Shown here piece after piece: positions 49,113 through 58,053 of a DNA stretch of 64,000 nucleotides. The DNA comes from WTFY01 sp965205685 (lineage in GTDB: Bacteria; Pseudomonadota; Gammaproteobacteria; UBA4575). The translations under genes and the position numbers were made by a program. Where the stretch lies: NCBI GenBank assembly GCA_965205685.1, contig OZ242174.1:1364001-1428000 (forward strand), in the 5' to 3' direction. Within the stretch, counting starts at the first letter, position 1. Each line of letters begins with the position of its first letter. The notes beneath the pieces were generated by a model. That model was not told where the DNA came from, did no database searches, and saw only the letters and a list, made by a program, of their open reading frames with translations.

Positions 49113-51492
49113 GATCGAGCCTCAGCTTTTGTATATCGACAGGTGCGATGGCATCTCCCAGCACATCGACATGCCGTGCACTCTTTTGCACCCACACGCA
49201 GCCCATGGGCAAGTCCGGGTCAAGTTCCAGCCTCAGTACCTTCGCGCGACCGTCCTGTACGATGCGGACCTCGTCTTCATCCAGCACCCCCAGCTCGCGT
49301 GCCTGGCGTTCGCACATGGCAACACCAGGTGAGCGCTCAAACGGGGTTTGCTGCAGGGAGCCTGCACGGCGCACAACATTGTCGACCGCATACATGGGGG
49401 TTGCGGATACGCGGTACGTCCCGTCCGCGGTTGCCTGTGCATTGACAGCCTTCGATTCATGCAGGCGGCCTTCGAACCCTGTGGCTTCCCCTGTCTGGAC
49501 CTTGATTTCATCCAGAACCTGTTGACAGGACTCATGTGCGAAGCCTTCAAGGCCAAAATGCTCGGCCAGAACACGCAGGATGCGCCAGGCCGGTCTTGCC
49601 TGACCGGGAGGACTGATGGCCGGATCTGCGGTCTGCCAGCGTCCCTCGGCGTTCACATACGTGCCGCGCGTTTCTGCAAACGTGGCTATCGGAAGGATCA
49701 CATCCGCATAGCCGCGCATGGATTCACTCACGTAGGGGGTGAATACCACGACAAACTCGGCCTCCTGTATCGCCTTGAGAGTGTCCGGTGCACTGGCAAA
49801 ATCAAATTCCGGCTCGAGATTGAAAAGCACAAAGGCTTTGCAGGGCCCTGTCAGCATCTCGGTAACGTTCAGGCCTGCATCGGGGTTGGGGTCACCGCCC
49901 GCAAGGCGATGCGGGAGCATGCCGCACAGCCAGGCTCCGGCCGTGTTGCCGGCCTGCGGAAGAATCCCGAGATTGGCACCGGTATGGCGGGCAAGAAAAG
50001 CACCCAGTGCCCGCAATGCCGAGGCCTGGGGGTGGGCTTCCAGCATCGCGCCCAGAAAGACGGTGGAGGTGCCCGCCTGGCTCAGTACCTCAAAGATATG
50101 CCGGGCATACCTGGATGGAGAGGCCTGCTCCACGATTTCTAAAAGCTCATGAGGAAGATCTTTCAAGTCATTGTCAGGTATACACTTTACAATTTCAGCC
50201 AGGGCAGAAAGCCACGCCTGTGGAGCCTGGTTCCAGGTCACCTGCGCTGCAAAAAGAAAATCAAGGTCCCTGGAGTTCAGCGCGATCACCTGGCAACCCC
50301 TGGCCGAGGCCTTGCGGATCCGGTGAGCCAGCATGGGCTGCTCCAGGCGGATGTCGCAGCCGATGAGAAATACTGCATCATTTTGTTCCACGGATTCGAT
50401 GGACTGTCCCAGGTTCGGAAACAGGGGCATGTACTCCTGGTCGGTGAAATCAGCCTGCCGGACCCGGTGGTCGATATTCTGGATGCCCAGGCCACGAAAC
50501 AGCTTTTGCAACAGGTACAACTCTTCCAGGGTAGAGTGCGGCGCTGCCATTACCCCGACCTCCTCCGGCCTGAACTGCCTGATCTTTTGGGCCACCTGTT
50601 TCAGGCTTACAGGCCAGCTGCTAACTTCCCACTTGTGTGCACCCCTGACAAGCGGTTCAGTAGCACGGTCGGGGGTATGCAGGCCTTCGTAGCTGAACCG
50701 GTCTCGATCCGGGATCCAGGTTTCGTTCAACTCTTCATTTTCCCTGGGCACCACCCGCACAACCGTGTTACGCAGCACATGCATGTAGATATTCGAACCC
50801 ACCCCGTCATGCGGGGCCAGTCCTGCATGTTGCAGCATTTCCCAGGAGCGTGCGCGCATACGTGAAGGCTTGGCATTCAACGCGCCCACCGGACACACAT
50901 CGATGACATTTCCGGATAGCTCGGAAGTCAGCGCGCGCTCGACATAGGTGCCGATTTCCATGAATTCTCCACGCCCGGTCGCGCCCAGTTCACGGATCCC
51001 TGCCACCTCACTTCCAAACCGCACGCAGCGTGTGCAGTGTATACAGCGTGTCATGTCGGTCGAGACCAGCGGACCCAGGTCCTTGTCTGCAACCACACGC
51101 TTTCGTTCCGTGTAGCGCGAGATATCCTCCCCGTACCCCATCGCCGTATCCTGCAACTCGCATTCCCCACCCTGGTCGCATACCGGGCAATCCAGCGGAT
51201 GGTTGATCAGCAGGAATTCCATGGTGCTCTTTTGAGCATCGAGGGCAGCCGGGGAATGGGTGTAGACCCGCATGCCTTCTGCCACCGGAGTCGCACAGGC
51301 CGGCAAGGCCTTGGGTGCCTTTTCGACCTCCACCATGCACATGCGGCAATTGGCGGCTACGGACAGCTTCTTGTGGTAGCAAAAGCGCGGGATCCGGATG
51401 TCGTGCTGGTCCGCAACTTCGATCAGCATGGCACCTTTCGAGGCGTGGACCTCCCGGTCATTGATAAAAAGCTGGATCTGCTCTTCAGACAT
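49105..51492 (-). CDS. nuoG: NADH-quinone oxidoreductase subunit G
   Basis: A 795-residue iron-sulfur subunit. The N-terminal 2Fe-2S domain has FCYHKKLSVAANCRMCMVEV and CATPV; next come the HPLDCPVCDQGGECELQD segment (with the His-ligated 4Fe-4S cluster) and RCIHCTRCVRFG. The rest is a molybdopterin-oxidoreductase-like domain without the cofactor's usual role. The frame extends to an ATG at 51507, but the ATG at 51492 has GGAG nine bases upstream and matches the family start. Confidence 0.95.
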   Translation of the reverse strand: MSEEQIQLFINDREVHASKGAMLIEVADQHDIRIPRFCYHKKLSVAANCRMCMVEVEKAPKALPACATPVAEGMRVYTHSPAALDAQKSTMEFLLINHPLDCPVCDQGGECELQDTAMGYGEDISRYTERKRVVADKDLGPLVSTDMTRCIHCTRCVRFGSEVAGIRELGATGRGEFMEIGTYVERALTSELSGNVIDVCPVGALNAKPSRMRARSWEMLQHAGLAPHDGVGSNIYMHVLRNTVVRVVPRENEELNETWIPDRDRFSYEGLHTPDRATEPLVRGAHKWEVSSWPVSLKQVAQKIRQFRPEEVGVMAAPHSTLEELYLLQKLFRGLGIQNIDHRVRQADFTDQEYMPLFPNLGQSIESVEQNDAVFLIGCDIRLEQPMLAHRIRKASARGCQVIALNSRDLDFLFAAQVTWNQAPQAWLSALAEIVKCIPDNDLKDLPHELLEIVEQASPSRYARHIFEVLSQAGTSTVFLGAMLEAHPQASALRALGAFLARHTGANLGILPQAGNTAGAWLCGMLPHRLAGGDPNPDAGLNVTEMLTGPCKAFVLFNLEPEFDFASAPDTLKAIQEAEFVVVFTPYVSESMRGYADVILPIATFAETRGTYVNAEGRWQTADPAISPPGQARPAWRILRVLAEHFGLEGFAHESCQQVLDEIKVQTGEATGFEGRLHESKAVNAQATADGTYRVSATPMYAVDNVVRRAGSLQQTPFERSPGVAMCERQARELGVLDEDEVRIVQDGRAKVLRLELDPDLPMGCVWVQKSARHVDVLGDAIAPVDIQKLRLDHD

Positions 51493-51507
51493 TGCACCCG
51501 ACTCCAT

Positions 51508-52812
51508 TTATCCTGCGACCCTGTCCAGGACCTGTCTATCCAGCAGGCTGCATCCATGTTCGATATAGTGCACAAACTCCTCGCGGTAATGCTTGATAAA
51601 GCTGTGCACCGGCATGGCGGCTGCATCACCCAGCGCGCAGATAGTCCTGCCTTCAATCTTGCGGGCCACATCATCCAGTTTCTCGATGTCCTCCATCTCG
51701 CCCTTGCCCTCGACGATTCGGCTGAGCATGCGATACAACCAGCCGGTGCCTTCACGGCAAGGCGTGCACTGGCCACAGGATTCCGAAAAATAAAACCGCG
51801 AGATCCGCTGCAGGACCTTGACCATGTCCGTGCTGTCATCCATGACTACCACGGCCCCGGACCCCAGCAGGGATCCGGCCTGGGCAATCGATTCGTAGTC
51901 CATGCATACGTTCAGCATGACCTCGCCCGGGACCACCGGCACCGAAGAGCCTCCCGGGATCACTGCCTTCAGCGTGTGTCCTGTGCGTATTCCTCCCGCA
52001 AGTTCAAGGAGTTCGGCAAAGGGCATGCCTAGTGGAACTTCAAAGTTGCCTGGGTTGTTCACATGCCCGGACACCGAAAAGCACTTCGTGCCACCGCTTT
52101 TCTCCACTCCCAGGGCCGAGAACCATTCGGCTCCCTTGCGCATGATGGCTGGCACCGAGGCAAAAGTCTCAGTGTTGTTGATCGTAGTGGGCTGTCCGTA
52201 CAGGCCGTAGCTGGCCGGGAACGGCGGCTTGAACCGCGGCAGGCCCTTCTTGCCCTCGAGCGATTCCAGCAGCGCGGTTTCCTCGCCACAGATGTATGCG
52301 CCCGCCCCCAGTGTGTCGTACAGGTAGAAGGTAAAGTCCGAACCCAGCACATTGTCTCCCAGGTAGCCTGCGGAGTACGCCTCGTTCAGGGCTTCCACAA
52401 AACGCAGGTACGGCTCACCGGAAAACTCTCCGCGGATGTAGTTGTAGCCCACCGAAGCCTGCATGGCATAGCCGGCAATGGCCATCCCCTCGATCACGGC
52501 GTGCGGGTTGTAGCGCAGAATGTCGCGATCCTTGCAGGTACCGGGCTCGGATTCATCCGAGTTGCACACGACATAGCGCTGGATACCTGTACCCTGCGGC
52601 ATGAAGCTCCACTTCAGCCCGGTGGGAAACCCCGCGCCCCCGCGACCACGCAGACCGGACGCCTTGACCTGCTCGATGACCTCGCCAGGCGAGATGTTTT
52701 CCTGCAGGATTTTTTCCCAAGCTGAGTACCCGCCGACGCTCATGTAGTTCTCCAGCGTCCACGGCTGGTCGAATTCCAGGGTCTCGTAGCAAACGTTGTT
52801 CAGTTGAGGCAT
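51508..52812 (-). CDS. nuoF: NADH-quinone oxidoreductase subunit F
   Basis: A 434-residue NADH-binding subunit with FMN and a 4Fe-4S cluster. NADH/FMN motif GLRGRGGAGFPTGLKWSFMP, FMN-binding YICGEETALLESLEG, and cluster ligands ESCGQCTPCREG plus a later cysteine (ICALGDAAAMP). Preceded by nuoE with a four-base gap. Confidence 0.97.
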   Translation of the reverse strand: MPQLNNVCYETLEFDQPWTLENYMSVGGYSAWEKILQENISPGEVIEQVKASGLRGRGGAGFPTGLKWSFMPQGTGIQRYVVCNSDESEPGTCKDRDILRYNPHAVIEGMAIAGYAMQASVGYNYIRGEFSGEPYLRFVEALNEAYSAGYLGDNVLGSDFTFYLYDTLGAGAYICGEETALLESLEGKKGLPRFKPPFPASYGLYGQPTTINNTETFASVPAIMRKGAEWFSALGVEKSGGTKCFSVSGHVNNPGNFEVPLGMPFAELLELAGGIRTGHTLKAVIPGGSSVPVVPGEVMLNVCMDYESIAQAGSLLGSGAVVVMDDSTDMVKVLQRISRFYFSESCGQCTPCREGTGWLYRMLSRIVEGKGEMEDIEKLDDVARKIEGRTICALGDAAAMPVHSFIKHYREEFVHYIEHGCSLLDRQVLDRVAG

Positions 52813-52816
52813 CGAT

Positions 52817-53314
52817 TCAGTCCAGAGCTTCCAAGATCCTGTCCACTTTTTCGATCGTCAGGTTTTCCTCATAGTCGTGATTGACCTGCATCATGGGTGC
52901 ACCGCAGCACCCCGCGAGACACTCCTCCTCCCTTTTCAGGAAAAACTTGCCATCCGGCGTACTTTCCCCCAGTCCAATGCCGAGCTTGTGTTCAAGGTGT
53001 TCGACGATCTTGTCCGCACCGCACAGCATGCAGGAAAGATTCGTACAGACTGCCAGGGTGTGCCTGCCGACCGGTTTGAGTACGAACATGGAGTAAAACG
53101 ATGCAACTTCGTACACTGCGATGGCGGGCATATCCAGATAGGCCGCCACCGCATCCATCTTCTCGGTCTTCAGGTAGCCGTCCTCATGCTGCAGGGCACG
53201 CAGGGCACCCAGCACGGCAGACTGCTTCTGGTCGACCGGGTAGCGGGCCAGCCAGTCCTCCACTTCGCCACGCACATAGTCGGACAACGCCAGCGGTGAG
53301 TCAGCCTGTGTCAT
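52817..53314 (-). CDS. nuoE: NADH-quinone oxidoreductase subunit E
   Basis: A 165-residue thioredoxin-fold subunit with a 2Fe-2S cluster (N1a). Ligands are in CTNLSCMLCGAD and CLAGCCGAPMM. The N-terminal helical part (LGALRALQHEDGYL) is typical. Overlaps the nuoD stop by four bases. Confidence 0.95.
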   Translation of the reverse strand: MTQADSPLALSDYVRGEVEDWLARYPVDQKQSAVLGALRALQHEDGYLKTEKMDAVAAYLDMPAIAVYEVASFYSMFVLKPVGRHTLAVCTNLSCMLCGADKIVEHLEHKLGIGLGESTPDGKFFLKREEECLAGCCGAPMMQVNHDYEENLTIEKVDRILEALD

Positions 53315-54564
53315 CGGTCGATCTCTCCGAATACGATGTCCTGGGTACCGATGATTGCGACGACATCGGCCAGCATGTGGCCACGTGACATCTCATCCAG
53401 CGCAGCCAGGTGGGCAAACCCGGGAGCACGGATTTTCAGGCGGTACGGCTTGTTGGCACCATCCGACACCAGGTAGATCCCCATCTCACCCTTCGGGTGC
53501 TCAATGGCACAGTAGACTTCGCCCTTTGGCAGACAGTAGCCCTCGGTGAACAGCTTGAAATGGTGGATGAGTTCCTCCATCCCCATCTTCATCTCGGTTC
53601 GCGCAGGAGGGGAAATTTTGTGGTTGTCCACCATCACCGGCCCCGGGTTCGCGCGCAGCCAGTCGACACACTGGCGGATAATTTCGTTGGACTGGCGCAT
53701 CTCCTCGATACGCACCAGGTAGCGGTCATAACAATCCCCGTTGACTCCGACCGGGACCTGGAAGTCCAGATGCTCGTACACTTCGTACGGCTGCTTGCGC
53801 CGCAAATCCCACTCGATTCCGGAACCGCGCAGCATGGGACCGGTAAAGCCCAGTTGCAGTGCACGCTCCGGGCTCACGATGCCGATATCGACCGTACGCT
53901 GTTTCCAGATCCTGTTCTCGGTCAGCAGAGTCTCATATTCATCCACGCACGCGGGGAAACGCCGCGTAAAGTCCTCGATGAAGTCGAGCAGCGAACCCGT
54001 GCGCGCCTGGTTGAGTCTCGCGACATCTTTCTCGTCGTGCCAGCGGGATTCGACATACTTGGGCATCTGCGCAGGCAGGTCGCGGTGTACCCCGCCCGGT
54101 CGGTAGTATGTGGCGTGCATGCGTGCACCGGATACCGCCTCGTAGCAATCCATCAGATCCTCGCGCTCACGAAAGGCATACAGGAACACCGTCATGGCCC
54201 CGATATCCAGTGCATGGGCACCCAGCCACAGCAGATGGTTGAGGATCCGCGTGATCTCATCAAACATGACCCGGATGTACTGGGCGCGAACCGGCACCTC
54301 AAGACCCACCAGTTTTTCGATGGCCAGCACATAGACATGCTCATTGCACATCATGGAAACGTAATCGAGGCGGTCCATGTACCCGATGCTATGATTGTAG
54401 GGCTTGCTTTCTGCTAGCTTCTCGGTCGCGCGGTGCAGCAAACCGATATGCGGGTCCGCCCGCTGTACGACCTCGCCCTCCATTTCCAAGACCAGCCGCA
54501 GGACCCCGTGGGCGGCCGGGTGCTGGGGCCCGAAGTTCATGGTGTAGTTGCGAAGTTCAGGCAT
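53311..54564 (-). CDS. nuoD: NADH-quinone oxidoreductase subunit D
   Basis: A 417-residue subunit related to the hydrogenase large subunit, lining the quinone site. Signature NFGPQHPAAHGVLRLVLEME near the N-terminus, HIGLLHRATEKL and the C-terminal D-x-V-F-G-E-I-D-R end. The frame continues up to an ATG at 54603; the ATG at 54564 gives the normal family length and is chosen. It overlaps the nuoC end by eight bases. Separate nuoC and nuoD genes differ from the fused NuoCD of E. coli and pseudomonads. Confidence 0.95.
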   Translation of the reverse strand: MPELRNYTMNFGPQHPAAHGVLRLVLEMEGEVVQRADPHIGLLHRATEKLAESKPYNHSIGYMDRLDYVSMMCNEHVYVLAIEKLVGLEVPVRAQYIRVMFDEITRILNHLLWLGAHALDIGAMTVFLYAFREREDLMDCYEAVSGARMHATYYRPGGVHRDLPAQMPKYVESRWHDEKDVARLNQARTGSLLDFIEDFTRRFPACVDEYETLLTENRIWKQRTVDIGIVSPERALQLGFTGPMLRGSGIEWDLRRKQPYEVYEHLDFQVPVGVNGDCYDRYLVRIEEMRQSNEIIRQCVDWLRANPGPVMVDNHKISPPARTEMKMGMEELIHHFKLFTEGYCLPKGEVYCAIEHPKGEMGIYLVSDGANKPYRLKIRAPGFAHLAALDEMSRGHMLADVVAIIGTQDIVFGEIDR

Positions 54565-55276
54565 CGTTCTCTTGGGATTCGCCTGACTCAAAGCGGTGGT
54601 CATCGCGGATCACCTTGGGTACGGTGATACGGGGCTCAATGGATACCGGCTGGTAGATGACGCGTTTTTGCTCGGGGTCGTAACGCACTTCGACATGGCC
54701 TACCAGCGGGAAATCCTTGCGAAACGGATGCCCGGTAAAGCCGTAATCGGTGAGGATCCGACGAAGGTCGGGATGACCTTCGAAAATGATCCCGTACAGG
54801 TCAAAGGCCTCGCGTTCGTACCAGTCTGCAGAGGCCCAGATGTGATGGGCGGAGGGCACCATGGGCAGTTCATCGTCATCACAGAATGCCCGCACGCGCA
54901 GCCGGTGATTGCAGGCGACAGAGAGCAGGTGGTAGACCACGGCAAAACGTGGACCCTCCAGTGTCCGGGCCTGCGGTGAATCGTCAAAGGTAAAGCGCCC
55001 GAAGGAAGCCTTTTCCGCACCACGGCTGAAACCGGCCGAGGTCGCATCATGCGTACTCCACTCGTCGACTCCGTATTCCAGATAGTCCACCCCGGACAGG
55101 TCGACCAGTTGTTCAAACCGGAATTCCGGTGTATCCCGCAGTTGCAGCATCACCCCGTTGAGATCTCCGGATTTTACGGTCAGCGTGATTTCATCGTGCT
55201 TGATATCGAGGCTCTGTAACGAAGAAGCCAATACGCGCTGCAAGTCAGAACTCAGTTGATGGATACGTTCCCCCAT
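54557..55276 (-). CDS. nuoC: NADH-quinone oxidoreductase subunit C
   Basis: A 239-residue hydrophilic subunit bridging NuoD and the Fe-S chain. The family signature WYEREAFDLYGIIFEGHPDL, then RRILTDYGFTGHPFRKDFPL, is complete. An N-terminal extension and a 25-residue insertion near residue 75 make it slightly longer than average. Confidence 0.94.
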   Translation of the reverse strand: MGERIHQLSSDLQRVLASSLQSLDIKHDEITLTVKSGDLNGVMLQLRDTPEFRFEQLVDLSGVDYLEYGVDEWSTHDATSAGFSRGAEKASFGRFTFDDSPQARTLEGPRFAVVYHLLSVACNHRLRVRAFCDDDELPMVPSAHHIWASADWYEREAFDLYGIIFEGHPDLRRILTDYGFTGHPFRKDFPLVGHVEVRYDPEQKRVIYQPVSIEPRITVPKVIRDDHRFESGESQENDA

Positions 55277-55287
55277 GATGACCAGGC

Positions 55288-55764
55288 CTAGCGGGCAATG
55301 GTGCTCGTTCGGCGAATCTTGTTTTGCAGTTGGAGGATTCCGTACAGCAGGGCCTCGGCGGTCGGCGGGCAGCCGGGCACATAGACATCAACCGGCACGA
55401 TGCGGTCACAGCCTCTCACCACGGCATATGAGTAATGGTAGTACCCACCGCCGTTCGCACACGAGCCCATGGAGATCACCCACTTGGGTTCGGCCATCTG
55501 GTCGTAGACCTTGCGCAGTGCCGGGGCCATCTTGTTGACCAGCGTGCCAGCCACGATCATGACATCAGACTGGCGCGGACTGGGCCGAAACATGACTCCG
55601 AATCGGTCCAGGTCATAGCGTGCTGCACCCGCATGCATCATCTCCACGGCGCAGCAGGCAAGTCCAAAGGTCATCGGCCACATGGAGCCGGTTCGCGCCC
55701 AGTTGATCAGCTCATCCAGGCGGGTCGTAACAAAACCCTCTTTCAGGTAGCCTTCGATGCCCAT
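55288..55764 (-). CDS. nuoB: NADH-quinone oxidoreductase subunit B
   Basis: A 158-residue subunit binding cluster N2, the last iron-sulfur centre before quinone. Adjacent cysteines in FGLACCAVEMM, then GSCANGGGYYHYSY and PGCPPTAEAL, supply the cluster ligands. Length typical for the short form. Confidence 0.97.
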   Translation of the reverse strand: MGIEGYLKEGFVTTRLDELINWARTGSMWPMTFGLACCAVEMMHAGAARYDLDRFGVMFRPSPRQSDVMIVAGTLVNKMAPALRKVYDQMAEPKWVISMGSCANGGGYYHYSYAVVRGCDRIVPVDVYVPGCPPTAEALLYGILQLQNKIRRTSTIAR

Positions 55765-55830
55765 GTCAGTCCTGCACCCGTTTTTGGCAGTCGTATCGTT
55801 TCATGCTTCAATTCCACTCGATCCCACTGC

Positions 55831-56187
55831 CTAATCCCAGTCCAAGGCACCCTTGCCCCACTCATATATAAAGCCGACCGTAAGAATCACCAAAAACAGC
55901 GCCATGGACAAAAATCCCGCCAGGCCAAGTTCCCGAATGGCCACCGCCCAAGGAAACAGAAAGGCAATCTCCAGATCAAATATGATGAACAGGATCGCAA
56001 CCAGGTAGTACCGCACGTCAAACTGCATTCGTGAATCCTCGAAGGCCTCAAAGCCGCATTCATAGGGAGAGTCCTTGGCCTCGTCACGGCGGCGGGGCCC
56101 CAAAGCAAGGCCCAGAGCCATCGGGATCAGGCTCATGATCACCGCAAGGCTGATAAAGACAAGTACCGGAAGATAGTTTTCGAGCAT
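55831..56187 (-). CDS. nuoA: NADH-quinone oxidoreductase subunit A
   Basis: A 118-residue three-helix membrane subunit that heads the nuo operon. The family loop SPYECGFEAFEDSRMQFDVR and the second helix LVAILFIIFDLEIAFLFPWA are present. Two in-frame ATGs lie at 56193 and 56187; GAGG abuts the first and is six bases from the second, so the second is preferred. A promoter candidate lies about 90 bases upstream. Confidence 0.95.
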   Translation of the reverse strand: MLENYLPVLVFISLAVIMSLIPMALGLALGPRRRDEAKDSPYECGFEAFEDSRMQFDVRYYLVAILFIIFDLEIAFLFPWAVAIRELGLAGFLSMALFLVILTVGFIYEWGKGALDWD

Positions 56188-56278
56188 TGCCATTCCTCAA
56201 AGGCAGTGGTTTTCAGTATTTGGCCGATGTGCCAGGTCTTGGCAGATCAGTCCATGCGAGGCACATTGCGCCTACCTT

Positions 56279-56306
56279 ATTGTATCCGAATTTGGTCACC
56301 TGCAAA
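56279..56306 (-). promoter_or_regulatory. Candidate promoter of the nuo operon with an inverted-repeat arm in its spacer
   Basis: On the minus strand TTTGCA (56306-56301), 16 bases, then TACAAT (56284-56279). The spacer includes TCCGAATTTGG on the plus strand (56285-56295), whose exact inverted copy CCAAATTCGGA is at 56402-56412. Start of transcription near 56272. Confidence 0.5.
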
Positions 56307-56416
56307 TTTCAGATGTGCGTTGACTATCCCCTTGCACATCGTGTCATTCAACTGCGAACATTTCAGTCTATATCACTGTTTTTACTTCATTTATAATGGA
56401 TCCAAATTCGGAGGTC

Positions 56417-57010
56417 TTATCCGGGTATCAGAAAATCGAATCCCATCAGGAGGATGTCCTGCAGTGATTTTCGCACCCTCGGACTGCGATCGCGACTTGC
56501 AAATTCCTCATCCGCATCCTCTGATTTTCCAGGATAACCGATGGCCAGGCCCGTAAACGGTTCAATGGAATCCGGCAGATCGAACACCTCTCGCGCCTTG
56601 TCGGGATCGATCCCTACCATCTGGTGAACGCATAGGCCCCTTGCAGTCGCCTCAAGCGTCAACTGGGCAGATGCTGCTCCCAGATCATGGACCGCCGCCT
56701 TGTTCGGTTTGCCGTTGTGCTCAAAGTTGTGCTCGACAAGGCCGAGTGCCAATACAGGTGCCTGCCCTGCCCAGACCTGGTTGCCTTCGAGCAGGACACT
56801 GAAAACCTGATCCCTTAGCGCATCGCTGTGCCCGAGTATGCCGACGATGTAACGCCAGGGTTGTGCATTGTAGGAGGACATCGTCCAGCGTGCGGCTTCA
56901 AACAGGCAGCGCAGCTCGTCTTTGGGGACAGCCCGGTCTGCAAACACGTAGGGGCTCCATCGTTTCTTGATCAATTCATGGACCGGGTATTCGGATTCGG
57001 CATTCTTCAT
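56417..57010 (-). CDS. Nitroreductase-family FMN oxidoreductase
   Basis: A 197-residue protein of the NfsA/FRase-I-like nitroreductase fold. The FMN-binding RWSPYVFADRAV at the N-terminus, the RWTMSSYNAQPWRYIV loop, and GAASAQLTLEATARGL typical of the dimer interface are seen. Natural substrate unknown; family members reduce quinones, nitro compounds or flavins with NAD(P)H. It lies in the accessory block between nuoA and tRNA-Leu. 220 nt on each side contain no other gene. Confidence 0.85.
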   Translation of the reverse strand: MKNAESEYPVHELIKKRWSPYVFADRAVPKDELRCLFEAARWTMSSYNAQPWRYIVGILGHSDALRDQVFSVLLEGNQVWAGQAPVLALGLVEHNFEHNGKPNKAAVHDLGAASAQLTLEATARGLCVHQMVGIDPDKAREVFDLPDSIEPFTGLAIGYPGKSEDADEEFASRDRSPRVRKSLQDILLMGFDFLIPG

Positions 57011-57233
57011 GAGTTAAATTCCTTCATACGAGATTGAAAAACTGACCAAGCCGGGAAAGTCACCAATACACCTGCTTTGGCTACAACTTCACAAGCCTCA
57101 TTTTTGCCTGTTCGCCTGTGAATTTCAGTCTGGCAAACGGCATGTATACAAAAGCAGCAGAACCCTACAGACAGGGCCATTCACATGTTCAGGGCACGAA
57201 CTTCCTGACAGTCGCACCCCAGTGCATCTGGAA

Positions 57234-57935
57234 TTACCAGTAACCCAGCACAGTATAATCTCCATCGATAATCAATCGAATGGACACATACAAACCCAGC
57301 AGCCCGAACAATACCCAGACTGCGGTTGCCCCCCAGATATAGATATAGGTATCAGCCTTGCTGATCAACTCCTGCCTTCGAGAAACAAAAAAACTCACCC
57401 AGTAGACAGAGCTTACATACGTCCATTGCCAAAACAGTATGACACCCAGAATTCCCGCGAACAGGGCCGGCATGAAGGCGGTCGTGAATGCAGCGTACAG
57501 AATCAGTGAAGGGATCGGGGTAAAGAACCCATTGGCAATGTCGACACTGAAGCCATATGTACGCCGGTCCGCATACGAATCGTCGTACATGCAATACGTG
57601 GCCCAGGCATCCGCCCAGAGCTTTGGTGACAGGATTTTTCTCAATGGAACCCTAGTGGCCAGGAACTCCACGGCCGGTGTCCGGCCTGTTTGCATACGTC
57701 GTTCGCGCCAGTAACCAACGCGCTCTTCGATGTAATCCCTGCGCCAGAAAAGACAGGCTTCCCAATAGCAAATCAGCAGATTGATGGAGAAGAACAGACT
57801 TAACAGGCAATAGTAGGCGTTCAGGTTTCCATTTAGCCAAAGCCGTGTGCCAGTACCGGCTACAGTGAACACTGCAATAAAGACTACTGCAAACAAACCA
57901 ACCTGCATTTCAGGCCAACCTTGTGTGTCTATCAA
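57234..57935 (-). CDS. Multi-pass membrane protein of unknown function
   Basis: A 233-residue integral membrane protein with about six hydrophobic segments (near 10-30, 40-62, 140-160, 160-180, 200-225). A hydrophilic loop from about 65 to 125 holds WATYCMYDDSYADRR, followed by the membrane segment NGFFTPIPSLILYA. The W..Y...D.SY arrangement ahead of a helix with a Pro recalls the EXPERA/emopamil-binding fold of sterol isomerases, but the similarity is faint and may be chance. No signal peptide beyond the first helix. Same strand as the neighbouring nitroreductase, without close spacing. Confidence 0.6.
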   Translation of the reverse strand: MIDTQGWPEMQVGLFAVVFIAVFTVAGTGTRLWLNGNLNAYYCLLSLFFSINLLICYWEACLFWRRDYIEERVGYWRERRMQTGRTPAVEFLATRVPLRKILSPKLWADAWATYCMYDDSYADRRTYGFSVDIANGFFTPIPSLILYAAFTTAFMPALFAGILGVILFWQWTYVSSVYWVSFFVSRRQELISKADTYIYIWGATAVWVLFGLLGLYVSIRLIIDGDYTVLGYW

Positions 57936-58053
57936 ATTTAGACAGTGTTATGGATGTTGCTTGCATTTGTTGTGATTGCTTTGGTTGGTTACCAGAAAAT
58001 TGTCACATCAGGAACTACCCTTGCTAGTGATGACTAGACTTGAATTCTTAACA

